DNA from: Trueperaceae bacterium
GTDB lineage: Bacteria > Deinococcota > Deinococci > Deinococcales > Trueperaceae
Assembly (NCBI GenBank): GCA_007695125.1
Contig: REEJ01000165.1
Coordinates: 1 to 39,626, forward strand
Direction: 5' to 3'
DNA length: 39,626 bases
Below are positions 14,464 through 22,133 of the stretch, in pieces. The position numbers and the translations under genes were made by a program. Within the stretch, counting starts at the first letter, position 1; every line of letters starts with the position of its first letter. Below the pieces are notes generated by a model, which worked only from the letters and a program-made list of their open reading frames with translations, was not told where the DNA came from and did not search any database.

Positions 14464-15390
14464 TCAGAACATCTCCGGGTGCAGGATGCGGGCCAGCAGG
14501 TGCAGCGCCTCGCCGATGCGGGGGCCGGCCCGGCTCATGACGTCGCTCTGGTCCTGCGTGAGCTCGATCACGCGTCCGTCGACGACCGCCGCGATCCCGG
14601 CCCAGCCCGGGCGCTCCGCCACCATCTCGGCGCTCACGCCGTACGGGGCGTCGGCGAGGACGATCACCTGGGGATCGGACGCGACCACGAACTCGGGATC
14701 GACGAGCGGGAAGTCGCCGAGCTCGGCGGGCACGATGTTGGCGCCCCCAGCGAGCGCGATGAGGGTGCCGATGAAGCCGTCGGGCCCGACGCTGTACGGT
14801 GACGGGTCGACCTCGTAGAACACGGTGGGGCGCTCACGGCCGGCGACCAGAGCGGCCACGCCGTCGAGTTCGCCGCGCAGCCGCCCACGCAGCAGCGCCG
14901 CCTCGTCCGGTGTTCCGAGCAGCAGCGCGAGACGATCGATCACCTCGAACACCTCCTCGAGACGCTGCGGGGTGCCGGCGTAGACGGGGATGCCGAGCGG
15001 CGCCAAGGCGTCGGCCGCGCCGCTGTACTCGTCGACCAACACGAGATCGGGGCGCAGGGCGACGAGCGCTTCGAGGTCGGGCGCGAAGGCGCTGCCGAGC
15101 TCGGGAAGGTCCAGCACGACGAGCGGGTAGTTGCTGAACGCGTCGCGGCCCACGAGCCGCTCGCACGCGCCCAGCGCGCACACCGTCTCGGTGTGGCTCG
15201 GGACCAACGAGACGACGCGCTGCGGCGCCGCCTCGAGCCGCACCTCGCGGCCGAGGTCGTCGACGACGGTCACCGGCCAGGCCGCGAACGCGACCCCCAG
15301 CCACGTCAGGGTGGCGACGAGGGCGACCAGCATGGACGCACGCGCCACGCGAGGGTGAGAGAAACGGTCGGGTGTCTGGATGGATCGCAT
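14464..15390 (-). CDS. btuF: Cobalamin-binding periplasmic/surface protein
   Basis: This 308-residue substrate-binding protein delivers B12 to BtuCD. A signal-anchor or signal peptide covers residues 1-36 (...ASMLVALVATLTWLGVAFA), with no lipobox cysteine, so it is likely a secreted or N-terminally anchored protein. The mature part shows the class III fold landmarks: PVTVVDDLGREVRLEAAPQRVVSLVPSHTETVCALGACERLVGRDAFSNYP, then PDLVLVDEYSGA, VYAGTPQRLEEVFEVIDRLALLLG, GANIVPAELGDFPLVDPEFVVASDPQVIVLAD and the C-terminal MSRAGPRIGEALHLLARILHPEMF. The start at ATG 15390 follows GGAGG (spacing 7); the reading frame stays open upstream, but that sequence is the riboswitch leader. Confidence 0.92.
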   Translation of the reverse strand: MRSIQTPDRFSHPRVARASMLVALVATLTWLGVAFAAWPVTVVDDLGREVRLEAAPQRVVSLVPSHTETVCALGACERLVGRDAFSNYPLVVLDLPELGSAFAPDLEALVALRPDLVLVDEYSGAADALAPLGIPVYAGTPQRLEEVFEVIDRLALLLGTPDEAALLRGRLRGELDGVAALVAGRERPTVFYEVDPSPYSVGPDGFIGTLIALAGGANIVPAELGDFPLVDPEFVVASDPQVIVLADAPYGVSAEMVAERPGWAGIAAVVDGRVIELTQDQSDVMSRAGPRIGEALHLLARILHPEMF

Positions 15391-15397
15391 CACAAGG

Positions 15398-15409
15398 CCT
15401 CCGGAGGCG
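15398..15409 (-). promoter_or_regulatory. Palindrome containing the btuF Shine-Dalgarno
   Basis: GCCTCCGGAGGC is a perfect 12-nt palindrome 7 nt before the btuF ATG. It pairs the GGAGG ribosome site with an adjacent CCTCC. Folding it would hide the ribosome site, which suggests a translational expression platform for the riboswitch. Confidence 0.5.
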
Positions 15410-15424
15410 CTTGCGAGTCGGGAA

Positions 15425-15450
15425 CGTCCGTCGACTGGGTCGACCGGACG
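15425..15450 (-). promoter_or_regulatory. Stem-loop in the btuF leader between aptamer and start
   Basis: On the minus strand CGTCC-G-GTCGA-CCCAG-TCGAC-GGACG pairs 5+5 bp with one bulged G. It is not followed by a U tract, so it is not an obvious terminator. It may be part of the riboswitch expression platform. Confidence 0.4.
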
Positions 15451-15510
15451 GCAAGCGAACGACCGTAGCCGCCGCGTGCTGCCCTTCCTCGTCCGCGCAA
15501 GGGGTGCAGT

Positions 15511-15601
15511 CGTTCGCGTGCGGCATTCGGGCTCGCCCCGTGAGGGGACCACCGTTGCGGGACAGCGCCGGGTTCACACCGGACTTCCCCACACGCGAAC
15601 G
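15511..15601 (-). ncRNA. Cobalamin riboswitch aptamer
   Basis: Read on the minus strand, this stretch carries the B12 riboswitch core: GGGGAAGTCCGGTGTGAACC, then GCTGTCCCGCAACGGT, then GAGCCCGAATGCCGC. These match the conserved GGGAA...GGTG...AA.CC, GCTG.CCCGCAACGGT and AG.CCGAA.ACC.GC blocks. The ends pair as a perfect 10-bp P1 helix (CGTTCGCGTG, 15592-15601, with CACGCGAACG, 15511-15520). At about 91 nt the aptamer is compact. It is followed by about 120 nt of leader and then btuF, so it should repress the importer when B12 is plentiful. Confidence 0.92.
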
Positions 15602-15606
15602 TCTGC

Positions 15607-15636
15607 AGCCTACGCCCGCGCCGGGCGGATGGTCAA
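15607..15636 (-). promoter_or_regulatory. Promoter of the riboswitch-btuFCD operon
   Basis: TTGACC (15631-15636) and TAGGCT (15607-15612) are separated by 18 nt on the minus strand. The predicted transcription start, about 15600, falls exactly at the first base of the riboswitch P1 helix. Confidence 0.7.
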
Positions 15637-15679
15637 CGGTCGCTGCGCACGCCGCACGGCGCCGGGCACCGACCCGTGG

Positions 15680-15685
15680 TAGTTT
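15680..15685 (+). promoter_or_regulatory. Leaderless-type -10 of the ZapE-like gene
   Basis: TAGTTT ends 6 nt before GTG 15692 and no Shine-Dalgarno is present, so the transcript would begin at the GTG. The promoter is divergent from that of btuFCD. Confidence 0.6.
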
Positions 15686-15691
15686 TCGCGC

Positions 15692-16795
15692 GTGCTGCGC
15701 CTCGACGACCTCCCGGCGCTCACGCGCACCGACGCCGCCGCGTTCACGCCGCCGCCGCGCTTCGGCACCGTCGATCTGGCCGGCTTCCGGACACCGCACC
15801 CGAGCCAGGCGTTGGCCAAGGAGCGCGTGCGCGCCTTCGCCGGCGCCTGCCGCGATCACGACGAGCGCACGCCAGGGTGGTGGCCGTTCACGCGCCGCAC
15901 CCGCGACGTCGGGCGCAGCGGCCTCTACCTCGACGGCGGCTTCGGGGTCGGCAAGACCCACCTGCTCGCAGCGGCGTACGGCCTCGCACCGACGTCGTCG
16001 AAGCGCTACGTGTCGTTCCAGCAACTCGTGCACGTGATCGGCGTGCTCGGCATGCCCGCCGCCAAGGAGCGCATCGCGCACGTGCGCCTGCTGTGCCTCG
16101 ACGAGTTCGAGCTCGACGACCCGGGCAACACGCTCATCGTGAAGACCTTCCTCGCCGCCGTGTTCGAGCGCGGTGGTTCGGTGATCACCACGTCCAACAC
16201 CGCCCCGGAAGCGCAAGGGCGGGGACGCTTCGACGCGGAGCACTTCCGGCGCGAGATCCAGTCGATCGCGGAGCGCTTCGAGGTCGTGAGCATCGACGGC
16301 CCCGACGCCCGCACCAGCACCGACGAGGGCGGCATCATGCGCCCGGACGAGCTCCCGGGCGGCAGCGCCCATCGGGTTCGGACCGATTGGGACGCTCTGC
16401 TGGCCCACCTCCGGCGCCACCACCCGGCGCGCTATCGCGCCCAACTCGAGATGGTGGATGGCATCGCCGTGGCCGGGGCGCGGCGGCTCGACGACCAGAA
16501 CGACGCGCTGCGCTTCGTGCACTTCGTCGACACCCTCTACGACCTGCGCGTCCCGCTGTGGCTCGCGGCGCCGGACGGCGCCGCGGAGGCCGGCGCCGCG
16601 GAGGCCGCCCCGCTCGACGACCCGCTCGACGACCCGTTCGACCTGTTCGCCCCGAGCTATCGGGACGGTGCGTACGCGAAGAAGTACCGGCGCTGCGCGT
16701 CGCGCCTCGCGGAGGTGTCGCACGAGGCGCGTGCGCTGCACGTCGCCGCGACGCACCCGCGGCGACGCGACGCTCGGGCCCGAGCGTCGACCTAG
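15692..16795 (+). CDS. zapE: ZapE/AFG1-type ATPase
   Basis: The 367-residue AAA+ ATPase belongs to the AFG1/ZapE family (ZapE modulates the FtsZ ring; mitochondrial AFG1 acts on respiratory-chain proteins). Key features are PPPRFGTVDLAGFRTPHPSQALA, Walker A GGFGVGKTH (82-90), Walker B LLCLDEFELDDPGNT (family signature DEF), the sensor segment GGSVITTSNTAPEAQ and a C-terminal FVHFVDTLYDLRVPLWLAA block. A short insert near residues 295-320 is coded by two tandem repeats (a 15-bp unit twice at 16576-16605 and a 12-bp unit twice at 16609-16632), giving GAAEAGAAEA and LDDPLDDP. The GTG start follows a leaderless-type -10. The stop overlaps that of the convergent LpxB-related gene within CTAG. Confidence 0.88.
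   Translation: MLRLDDLPALTRTDAAAFTPPPRFGTVDLAGFRTPHPSQALAKERVRAFAGACRDHDERTPGWWPFTRRTRDVGRSGLYLDGGFGVGKTHLLAAAYGLAPTSSKRYVSFQQLVHVIGVLGMPAAKERIAHVRLLCLDEFELDDPGNTLIVKTFLAAVFERGGSVITTSNTAPEAQGRGRFDAEHFRREIQSIAERFEVVSIDGPDARTSTDEGGIMRPDELPGGSAHRVRTDWDALLAHLRRHHPARYRAQLEMVDGIAVAGARRLDDQNDALRFVHFVDTLYDLRVPLWLAAPDGAAEAGAAEAAPLDDPLDDPFDLFAPSYRDGAYAKKYRRCASRLAEVSHEARALHVAATHPRRRDARARAST
16576..16632 (+). repeat. Two short in-frame tandem repeats inside the ZapE-like gene
   Basis: The 15-bp unit CGGCGCCGCGGAGGC is present twice (16576-16605). Shortly after it, the 12-bp unit CCCGCTCGACGA is present twice (16609-16632) with a degenerate third partial copy. Both keep the reading frame and code a flexible acidic linker. 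Confidence 0.75.
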
Positions 16796-18015
16796 GCTCG
16801 CCGGCGCGACGCGCCTGCGGCCGCCTCGGCGACACCGGCCGCGCCGGCGGCACCCACCGTCTCGAGCAGGTCGTCGGCAATGCGCGCCGCCGCGCCGGCG
16901 GGACCCATGCGAGCCGGTCCCTCGCGCTCCGCGTCGCGACGGTGTGGGCCGGGCTCGAGCGCGGCGGCGACGGCGCCCGCGATCGCCACGCCGTCCGCAG
17001 CGACGACCCGCAGCGCGGGGCCGAGCAGTCGCAGCTGGTTGGCGACGAAGGCGTGGCCGTGGAGCGGCGGCTGCGCGAAGGTCACCACCGGCAACCCGAG
17101 CCCCGCCGCCTGCTCCTGCGCCGTCCCCGTCGTCCCGACGGCGACCTGCGCGCTGGCAAGCACGTCCGCGAAGCGCTGCGCGAGCCACCACACCTCGGCG
17201 TCGCGGTGGCGCCACGCGGCCAGCAGGCCGCGCTCGTCGCGCTCGACGCTCAGCCACCCGGGCGGGGGTGACGGCAGCCGGTCGTGGGTCCAGGCCACCA
17301 GACCGACGACGGGACCGCAGGCCGTGAGGGCGTCCAGCATGCGAAGGGCGCTCGTGAAGGCGTGCTCGCGCGAGCCCGGCAACAGGGCGACCACGCGCCG
17401 GCCCGGCAGCCCGGCGATCGGTCGCCCGCCGTGTGCGCCGTCCATCATCGGGTTGCCCAGCCAGCGGGCGTGCGCGACGCCGCGGGAACGCAGCCATGCG
17501 GCGGTGTCGCCGTCGCGCGGGTACACGGCGAGCACGCGGCCGCGCATCAGACGGCGCTCGACGGCGTGGATCCCCTCCATGAAGCGCCGCGGGCCGAGCG
17601 TGAGGCGTCCCGGTACCCGCATGCGGACCGACACGAGCGTCTGCACGACGCTGCGCGGAGCGTCGACGAGGCTCGCGAGCGCGTGGGCGTACACGTCGCC
17701 GACGACGACGACGTGCTCTGCCTCGGCGCGGCGCAACGCCCCGCACTGCGCCAGCGTGAGCCGCACCAGCCCCGCGCGCAGGTCGGACCACAGCAGGCTC
17801 GGGGCGTGCATCGTGAGCCCCGCGGAGGGCAACCGTGCCCGCGGATCGAGCAGGTCGACACCGGTCGCCGCGAACGCCGAGCCGGTCCCCACCAACGGCA
17901 GCGCCGCGAGCTCGAGCCCCGGCCGGCGCGTGCGCACCGCGCTGGCGATCCTGGCAGCGACGTGGTCTTCGCCGTGACCGTTCGAGACGAACAACCAACG
18001 TCCGGCGCCCTTCAC
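16792..18015 (-). CDS. LpxB-related glycosyltransferase-like protein
   Basis: The 407-residue protein matches the 'lipid-A-disaccharide synthase-related' group (GT-B fold) found in cyanobacteria and deinococci. It starts WLFVSNGHGEDHVAARIASAVR, contains VVVVGDVYAHAL, LGNPMMDG, the LPGSREH motif shared with LpxB, and GTTGTAQEQAAGLGLPVVTFAQPP, the likely nucleotide-sugar binding site. True lipid A is not expected in this lineage, so its acceptor is probably another lipid or glycan. The GTG start at 18015 is 16 nt after the methyltransferase stop, so the two are co-transcribed. The last 20 residues are Ala/Arg-rich. Its TAG stop shares CTAG with the zapE stop. Confidence 0.8.
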   Translation of the reverse strand: MKGAGRWLFVSNGHGEDHVAARIASAVRTRRPGLELAALPLVGTGSAFAATGVDLLDPRARLPSAGLTMHAPSLLWSDLRAGLVRLTLAQCGALRRAEAEHVVVVGDVYAHALASLVDAPRSVVQTLVSVRMRVPGRLTLGPRRFMEGIHAVERRLMRGRVLAVYPRDGDTAAWLRSRGVAHARWLGNPMMDGAHGGRPIAGLPGRRVVALLPGSREHAFTSALRMLDALTACGPVVGLVAWTHDRLPSPPPGWLSVERDERGLLAAWRHRDAEVWWLAQRFADVLASAQVAVGTTGTAQEQAAGLGLPVVTFAQPPLHGHAFVANQLRLLGPALRVVAADGVAIAGAVAAALEPGPHRRDAEREGPARMGPAGAAARIADDLLETVGAAGAAGVAEAAAGASRRRA

Positions 18016-18031
18016 GAGCGCCGTCCGCGCC

Positions 18032-18649
18032 TCAGCGTTCGGCCGCCCGACGCACCACCAGCGCGTACAGCGGATCGCCTTCCTCCGGGACGTGACGCAG
18101 GACCTCGGCCGGGCCGAACCGCGCCGCCTCGGTGAGGTAACAGCGCACCAGCCGATGGTGCGCCGCGTCGTCCGAGGCGCGCCACGCCAGCACCGCCTTG
18201 GTCGGGAACATGCGGGTCGAGAACGCGACCACGAAGGGGGCCTCCGGCTTGAGCACGCGTGCGACCTCCCCGAACAGCTCGACCGGGCGGGTGAGGTACT
18301 GGACCGACACGGTGCACACCGCGCCGTCGAAGCGCGCGTCGCCGTAGGGCAGGGTCGGGTCGGCGTTGACGTCGTGTATCAGGGCCTCGTCCACGCGCGG
18401 GTTGCGGCGCAACTCCTCCGCGTTCAGCCCCAGTCCGACGACGTGGTCGACGTGCTCCGGGAGGTGAGACTCGATGCCGGCGAGCAGGTCGAGCACGTGG
18501 CCGCCTGGCGGCATCAGGGTTCGGTACCAGTCGCGAGCGGCTGCTCTCGCTCCGTCGTCGATGTGGGAGTCCACTCGCGGCGTCTCGTAGAAGACCGCGT
18601 CGGGCCGTTCGTCGTGCCGCCGGAAGAACTCCGGGAACATCTCCGTCAT
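18032..18649 (-). CDS. SAM-dependent methyltransferase (type 11-like)
   Basis: This 205-residue class I methyltransferase has motif I HVLDLLAGIESHLPE (unusual: DLLAGIES rather than the DxGxGxG form), then VVGLGLNAEELRRNPRVDEALIHDVNADPTLPYGDARFDGAVCTVSVQYLTRP and a Leu-rich RVLKPEAPFVVAFSTRMFPTKAVLAWR block. The DLLAGIESHLP and GLGLNAEEL wording occurs in a conserved bacterial family without an assigned substrate. It starts 52 nt after nadK and is followed closely by the LpxB-related gene. CACAAT ends 6 nt before the ATG and could be a poor leaderless -10, but it lacks the first T of TANNNT. Confidence 0.8.
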   Translation of the reverse strand: MTEMFPEFFRRHDERPDAVFYETPRVDSHIDDGARAAARDWYRTLMPPGGHVLDLLAGIESHLPEHVDHVVGLGLNAEELRRNPRVDEALIHDVNADPTLPYGDARFDGAVCTVSVQYLTRPVELFGEVARVLKPEAPFVVAFSTRMFPTKAVLAWRASDDAAHHRLVRCYLTEAARFGPAEVLRHVPEEGDPLYALVVRRAAER

Positions 18650-18701
18650 GGCGACATTGTGACGTATGCGAAGCCGCTCGCGATGGGGGCGCGCTCACGG
18701 T

Positions 18702-19580
18702 TCAGGAAGCCTCGTCCGCCCGATCGAGAGCAGGGCCCTCGCCCCAGCGCAGCTTCAGCCTGAGGACCTCGAACGCGCTGCGCTCGCTCGCCACGAGGTT
18801 GACGGCCTCGGCGGCGGCGGTGACGTCGATCCGCTCGCCGGCGCGCAGGTCGACCCGCTCCTGGCCGTCGATGACGAGCGCCATCTCATCGACCTGGCTG
18901 AGCAGCTCGAGCCCGAGCGTGCTGCTGCCGGAGAGCACGATCGGGCGGTTCGTCAGGCTGTGCGGCGCGATGGGCGTGACGACCATGGCACGCAGTTCCT
19001 GGGCGAGGATGGGCCCTCCCAACGACAGCGAGTACGCGGTGGAGCCGACCGGCGTCGACACGACCACGCCGTCGGCGCGGTACTCGGTGGCGACGTGCCC
19101 ATCGACCGACAGCCGCAGCCGGGCGAGGCGGGTCATCACGCCTTGGTTCAGCATGATGTCGTTGAGCGCATAGCGTGCTTGGGGGTCGTGCTGGACTCGG
19201 ATCTCGAGCATCATCTTGGGCGACAGCGGCCACGACGGCGCATGCCCGCCGGTGGCGTAGCGTTCGACCTCGTCGGCGCCGAAGCCCGCCAGGAAGCCGA
19301 GCTTGCCGAGGTTGACGCCGATCACCGGCGTCGCCGCTCCGACGAGTCGTCTGGCGGTCGACAGCAGGGTGCCGTCGCCTCCGACCGCAACGACGAGATC
19401 GGCCTCGAGGTCACGCAGTGGCCGGTCGCCCGCCAGGTCGAGGACGACCTCGGCCCCGGCCTGTCCGAACGCCTCGGCCAGCCGCACGGCCACGGGATGG
19501 GCCGCCGGCTTGAAGCGCGTGCTGACCACGGCGACGCGCCGGAGGTCGTGTGCGGGGCGCTCGAAGCGAGGCGGCGTCAC
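18702..19580 (-). CDS. nadK: NAD kinase
   Basis: The 292-residue enzyme phosphorylates NAD to NADP. The GGDGT motif at 67-71 (VVAVGGDGTLLSTAR), the NLGKLGFLAG segment, ALNDIMLNQG (NE/D motif), the glycine-rich STPVGSTAYSLSLGGPIL and PIAPHSLTNRPIVL motifs are all typical. The start is GTG 19580, which overlaps the cmk stop as GTGA, so it is the third gene of aroA-cmk-nadK. The N-terminal FERPAHDLRR extension is short and variable. Confidence 0.96.
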   Translation of the reverse strand: MTPPRFERPAHDLRRVAVVSTRFKPAAHPVAVRLAEAFGQAGAEVVLDLAGDRPLRDLEADLVVAVGGDGTLLSTARRLVGAATPVIGVNLGKLGFLAGFGADEVERYATGGHAPSWPLSPKMMLEIRVQHDPQARYALNDIMLNQGVMTRLARLRLSVDGHVATEYRADGVVVSTPVGSTAYSLSLGGPILAQELRAMVVTPIAPHSLTNRPIVLSGSSTLGLELLSQVDEMALVIDGQERVDLRAGERIDVTAAAEAVNLVASERSAFEVLRLKLRWGEGPALDRADEAS

Positions 19581-20296
19581 GACCGCACCGCTCGCGCGTC
19601 GCTCGGCGCCGAGCCGGCGTCGCTGGCACGGATCGAGGCGAGCACCCGCTCCACCACCTCATCCAAGTCGAGCCCGTCGGTGTCGACGTGGACGGCATCG
19701 GCGGCTGGGGCGAGTTGGCGCGCATCGCCCTCGTCGCGACGCGCGATGGCCGCCGCGACGGCGGCGAGGTCGGCGGCGCGCTCGCCGACCCGGCGCCGCG
19801 CCCGCTCCTGGGCCGAGGCGGTGAGGTAGAACTTGTGCCGCGCCTCCGGGAACACGACCGACCCCATGTCGCGCCCGTCGATCGCGAACGGTGGTGGCAC
19901 CCGCCGCAGTTGTTCCGACACCCACGCGCGCACGTCCGGATGCCCGGCGACGGTCGACACGACGGCGTCGACGTGATCGGTGTGGAGCTGCGACGTCACC
20001 GATCGGCCATCGACGAGCACGTCGTTGCCGGTGATGTCCGGCCGGAGGTCGACGACGTGCACGCCGAGCAGGTCCAGGACGGCGTCCTGGTCGCCGGCGT
20101 CGGTGCCGCTGCGCGCGACCAGGTGGGTCGCCGCCCGGTACAGCAGGCCGCTGCTGACGAAGGGGATGCCCAGAGCGAGCGCGACGCGCTGGGCCACCGA
20201 CGACTTCCCCGAGGCGGCGGGTCCGTCGAAGGTGATCACGCCTGGCTCGCGCGCGCCGCGATCCCCGTCGGCCCCGCGGTGAGACGCCGCGCTCAC
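19577..20296 (-). CDS. cmk: Cytidylate kinase
   Basis: This 239-residue kinase phosphorylates CMP and dCMP. It has the P loop ITFDGPAASGKSSVAQRVAL (about 21-40), FVSSGLLYRAATHLVA, DITGNDVLVDGRSVTSQLHTDHVDAVVSTVAGHPDVRAWVSEQLR, the DGRDMGSVVFPEARHKFYLTASAQERARRR block and a C-terminal RRDEGDARQLAPAADAVHVDTDGLDLDEVV. The start is GTG 20296: GGAGG lies 7 nt upstream, and the GTGA overlaps the aroA stop. GTG 20239 would give the more usual length (220 residues) but has no ribosome site. The first 19 residues are therefore an unusual charged extension. Confidence 0.94.
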   Translation of the reverse strand: MSAASHRGADGDRGAREPGVITFDGPAASGKSSVAQRVALALGIPFVSSGLLYRAATHLVARSGTDAGDQDAVLDLLGVHVVDLRPDITGNDVLVDGRSVTSQLHTDHVDAVVSTVAGHPDVRAWVSEQLRRVPPPFAIDGRDMGSVVFPEARHKFYLTASAQERARRRVGERAADLAAVAAAIARRDEGDARQLAPAADAVHVDTDGLDLDEVVERVLASIRASDAGSAPSDARAVRS

Positions 20297-21609
20297 GCGA
20301 CCGCCTCCGCGCCCACGCCGGCGCTCGCCAGGTCCGTCCAGAAGCCAGGATACGTCTTGGCCACGCAGCCGGGGTCGTCGATCACGATCCCTGGCCAGCG
20401 CACGCCGGCCAGCGCGAAGGCCATCGCCATGCGGTGGTCGCCGTAGGTGGCCACCACGCTCGGTCGCGGCGCGCCGTCGAGGGGCCACACGCTGAGGCCG
20501 TCGCGCCGCTCCTCGACCCTCGCGCCGAGCCGCTGCAGCTCGGTGGCGAGTGCACGCAGCCGGTCGGTCTCCTTGATGCGCAGGTTCCACACGTCGTCGA
20601 TGTGCACCGGTTCGCTCGCGCCGAGCGCGAGCACGGCCAGCGTCTGCGCCTGATCCGGGAAGGCGTTGAGGTCGAAGCGCCCGCCTCGCAGCCGACCGTG
20701 CGCCGGCCCGCTGACGTGGATGGCGTCGTCGTCTCGCTCCACCGTGCAGCCCATCTCGGCGAGCACGTCGAGCAGCGCCATGTCGCCCTGCACGCTGGCG
20801 CTGCCGAGGCCGCGCGTGGTCGCGCGCCCGCCGCTGAGCGCAGCCGCGGCCCAGAAGTACCCGGCCGCCATGGCGTCGCCCTCCACCCGGTACGTGCGGG
20901 CGCGGTACGCGCCGGTCGGCACGTGGAACGTGCGGTAGCCGTCGCGCTCGACCTCTGCGCCGAACGCCCGCATCACGGCCAGCGTCACGTCGACGAAGGG
21001 CTTGGACTGCAAGACGCCGCCGACCGCCACGGTCAACGGATCGCGCGCGTAGGGTGCGGCCAGCAGCAGACCCGACAGGTACTGCGACGAGCGATCGCCG
21101 CTCACGGTGACGGTGCCGCCGGGAAGGCCGTCCGCGTCGATGACCACCGGTGGGCAGCCGCTGCCGTGCTCGCTGCGCGCGTCGACGCCGAGGCCGCGCA
21201 AGGCCTCGAGCTGGTCCTCGATCGGCCGTTCGCGCATGCGCTCCGTCCCGTCGAGCCGGAACCGGCCCCGACCGAGGCAAACCGCAGCGGTGAGGAAGCG
21301 CACGGCCGTGCCGGAGAGGCGGACGTCGAGCTCGGCGCCGGCCACGGGCCAGCGCCCGGCGACGCCACGAACGGCGAGCACGGCGCCTGCCGGGCCCGCC
21401 TCGCGCTCTTCGATCCGCGCGCCGAGCTGCACCAGCGCGACACGCATCACCTCGGCGTCCTCGGCCACCAACGCGCCCTGCAGCAGGCTCTCGCCTTCCG
21501 CCAGGGCGGCGACGAGCAGCGCCCGGTTCGTGAGGCTCTTGGAGCCCGGGACGCGCAGGTCGAGCGAGAACGCGGCGGGCGGGGCGAGGGCGATGCGGCG
21601 CTGCGGCAT
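20293..21609 (-). CDS. aroA: 3-phosphoshikimate 1-carboxyvinyltransferase (EPSP synthase)
   Basis: This 438-residue enzyme makes EPSP from shikimate 3-phosphate and phosphoenolpyruvate. Motifs visible are LRVPGSKSLTNRALLVAALAEG, LSGTAVRFLTAAVC (in place of the GNAGTAMR form), DGTERMRERPIEDQLEALRGLGV, SGDRSSQYLSGLLLAAP, LNAFPDQAQTLAVLALGASEPVHIDDVWNLRIKETDRLRALATEL and YGDHRMAMAFALAG. ATG 21609 is chosen: the frame stays open to 21717, but the longer form would run through the divergent promoter region and into the sufE-like gene. TACCCT (21621-21626) sits 11 nt upstream. It is the first gene of the aroA-cmk-nadK operon. Confidence 0.95.
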   Translation of the reverse strand: MPQRRIALAPPAAFSLDLRVPGSKSLTNRALLVAALAEGESLLQGALVAEDAEVMRVALVQLGARIEEREAGPAGAVLAVRGVAGRWPVAGAELDVRLSGTAVRFLTAAVCLGRGRFRLDGTERMRERPIEDQLEALRGLGVDARSEHGSGCPPVVIDADGLPGGTVTVSGDRSSQYLSGLLLAAPYARDPLTVAVGGVLQSKPFVDVTLAVMRAFGAEVERDGYRTFHVPTGAYRARTYRVEGDAMAAGYFWAAAALSGGRATTRGLGSASVQGDMALLDVLAEMGCTVERDDDAIHVSGPAHGRLRGGRFDLNAFPDQAQTLAVLALGASEPVHIDDVWNLRIKETDRLRALATELQRLGARVEERRDGLSVWPLDGAPRPSVVATYGDHRMAMAFALAGVRWPGIVIDDPGCVAKTYPGFWTDLASAGVGAEAVA

Positions 21610-21620
21610 GGTCGCCGACC

Positions 21621-21626
21621 AGGGTA
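21621..21626 (-). promoter_or_regulatory. Putative short-leader -10 of aroA
   Basis: TACCCT on the minus strand ends 11 nt before ATG 21609, giving a predicted leader of about 4-5 nt without a Shine-Dalgarno. It is divergent from the sufE-like promoter at 21643. Confidence 0.4.
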
Positions 21627-21642
21627 CACCGGCGCCGCGCGG

Positions 21643-21648
21643 TACCGT
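21643..21648 (+). promoter_or_regulatory. Leaderless-type -10 of the SufE-like gene
   Basis: TACCGT ends 6 nt before ATG 21655, and the upstream sequence has no Shine-Dalgarno. Confidence 0.5.
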
Positions 21649-21654
21649 GCACGC

Positions 21655-22098
21655 ATGAACGCCGATGACGCCACCCTCCCGACGACGCTGCAACGCGTGG
21701 TCGACGAGTTCCGCCACGCCCCTGCGGCGTTGCGGACGCAGCTCCTGCTGGAGTACGGCGGCCGCGTGCCGCCGTTGCCGGACGCGATCCGCGAGCTACC
21801 TGGCCGCTTGGAGCGCGTCCACGAGTGCATGACGCCCTTCTTCGTGGCGAGCGACGTGGACGCAGACGGCCGCGTCAGCCTGTACTTCGACGCGCCCCAG
21901 GAGGCCCCGACGACGCGCGGCTTCGCAGGGATCTTGCACGCCGGGCTCGACGGCCAGCGCGCAGCCACGATCGTGGCGGTGCCCGACGACTTCTACGACG
22001 CGCTGGGGCTCGCGGAGGTCATCTCGCCGCTGCGCCTGCGCGGCATGGCTGCCATCCTGGCGCGGCTCAAGCGCCAGGTCAGGACCGCAGGCTCCTGA
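21655..22098 (+). CDS. sufE: SufE-like cysteine desulfuration protein
   Basis: The 147-residue protein accepts sulfur from a SufS-type desulfurase and passes it to Fe-S cluster assembly. The order of elements fits SufE: an N-terminal helix (LQRVVDEFRHAPAALRTQLLLEYGGRVPPLPD), the active cysteine C58 in RVHECMTPFFVASDV, a strand pair ending in LYFDAPQEAPTTRGFAGIL, and C-terminal LGLAEVISPLRLRGMAAILARLKRQV, a well-conserved SufE tail. The usual loop is CQSQVWL, so ECMTPFF is a divergent form. Other suf genes are not in the window. The start is set by a leaderless-type -10. Confidence 0.9.
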   Translation: MNADDATLPTTLQRVVDEFRHAPAALRTQLLLEYGGRVPPLPDAIRELPGRLERVHECMTPFFVASDVDADGRVSLYFDAPQEAPTTRGFAGILHAGLDGQRAATIVAVPDDFYDALGLAEVISPLRLRGMAAILARLKRQVRTAGS

Positions 22099-22133
22099 CC
22101 CGTCCACACCTGCGCACGGAGCGCCGTCGGTTC

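Noticed and set aside
10270-14802. A 1510-residue open frame on the plus strand across sqdB, sqdX and the btu genes
   Set aside because: It is a long GC-rich frame overlapping well-identified genes on both strands, with Arg/Pro/Ala-rich shadow composition and no domain. It is a by-product of very high GC at third positions.
14834-17998. Minus-strand 1054-residue open frame
   Set aside because: It runs through the btuF leader, zapE antisense and the LpxB-related gene out of frame; the composition is typical of a shadow.
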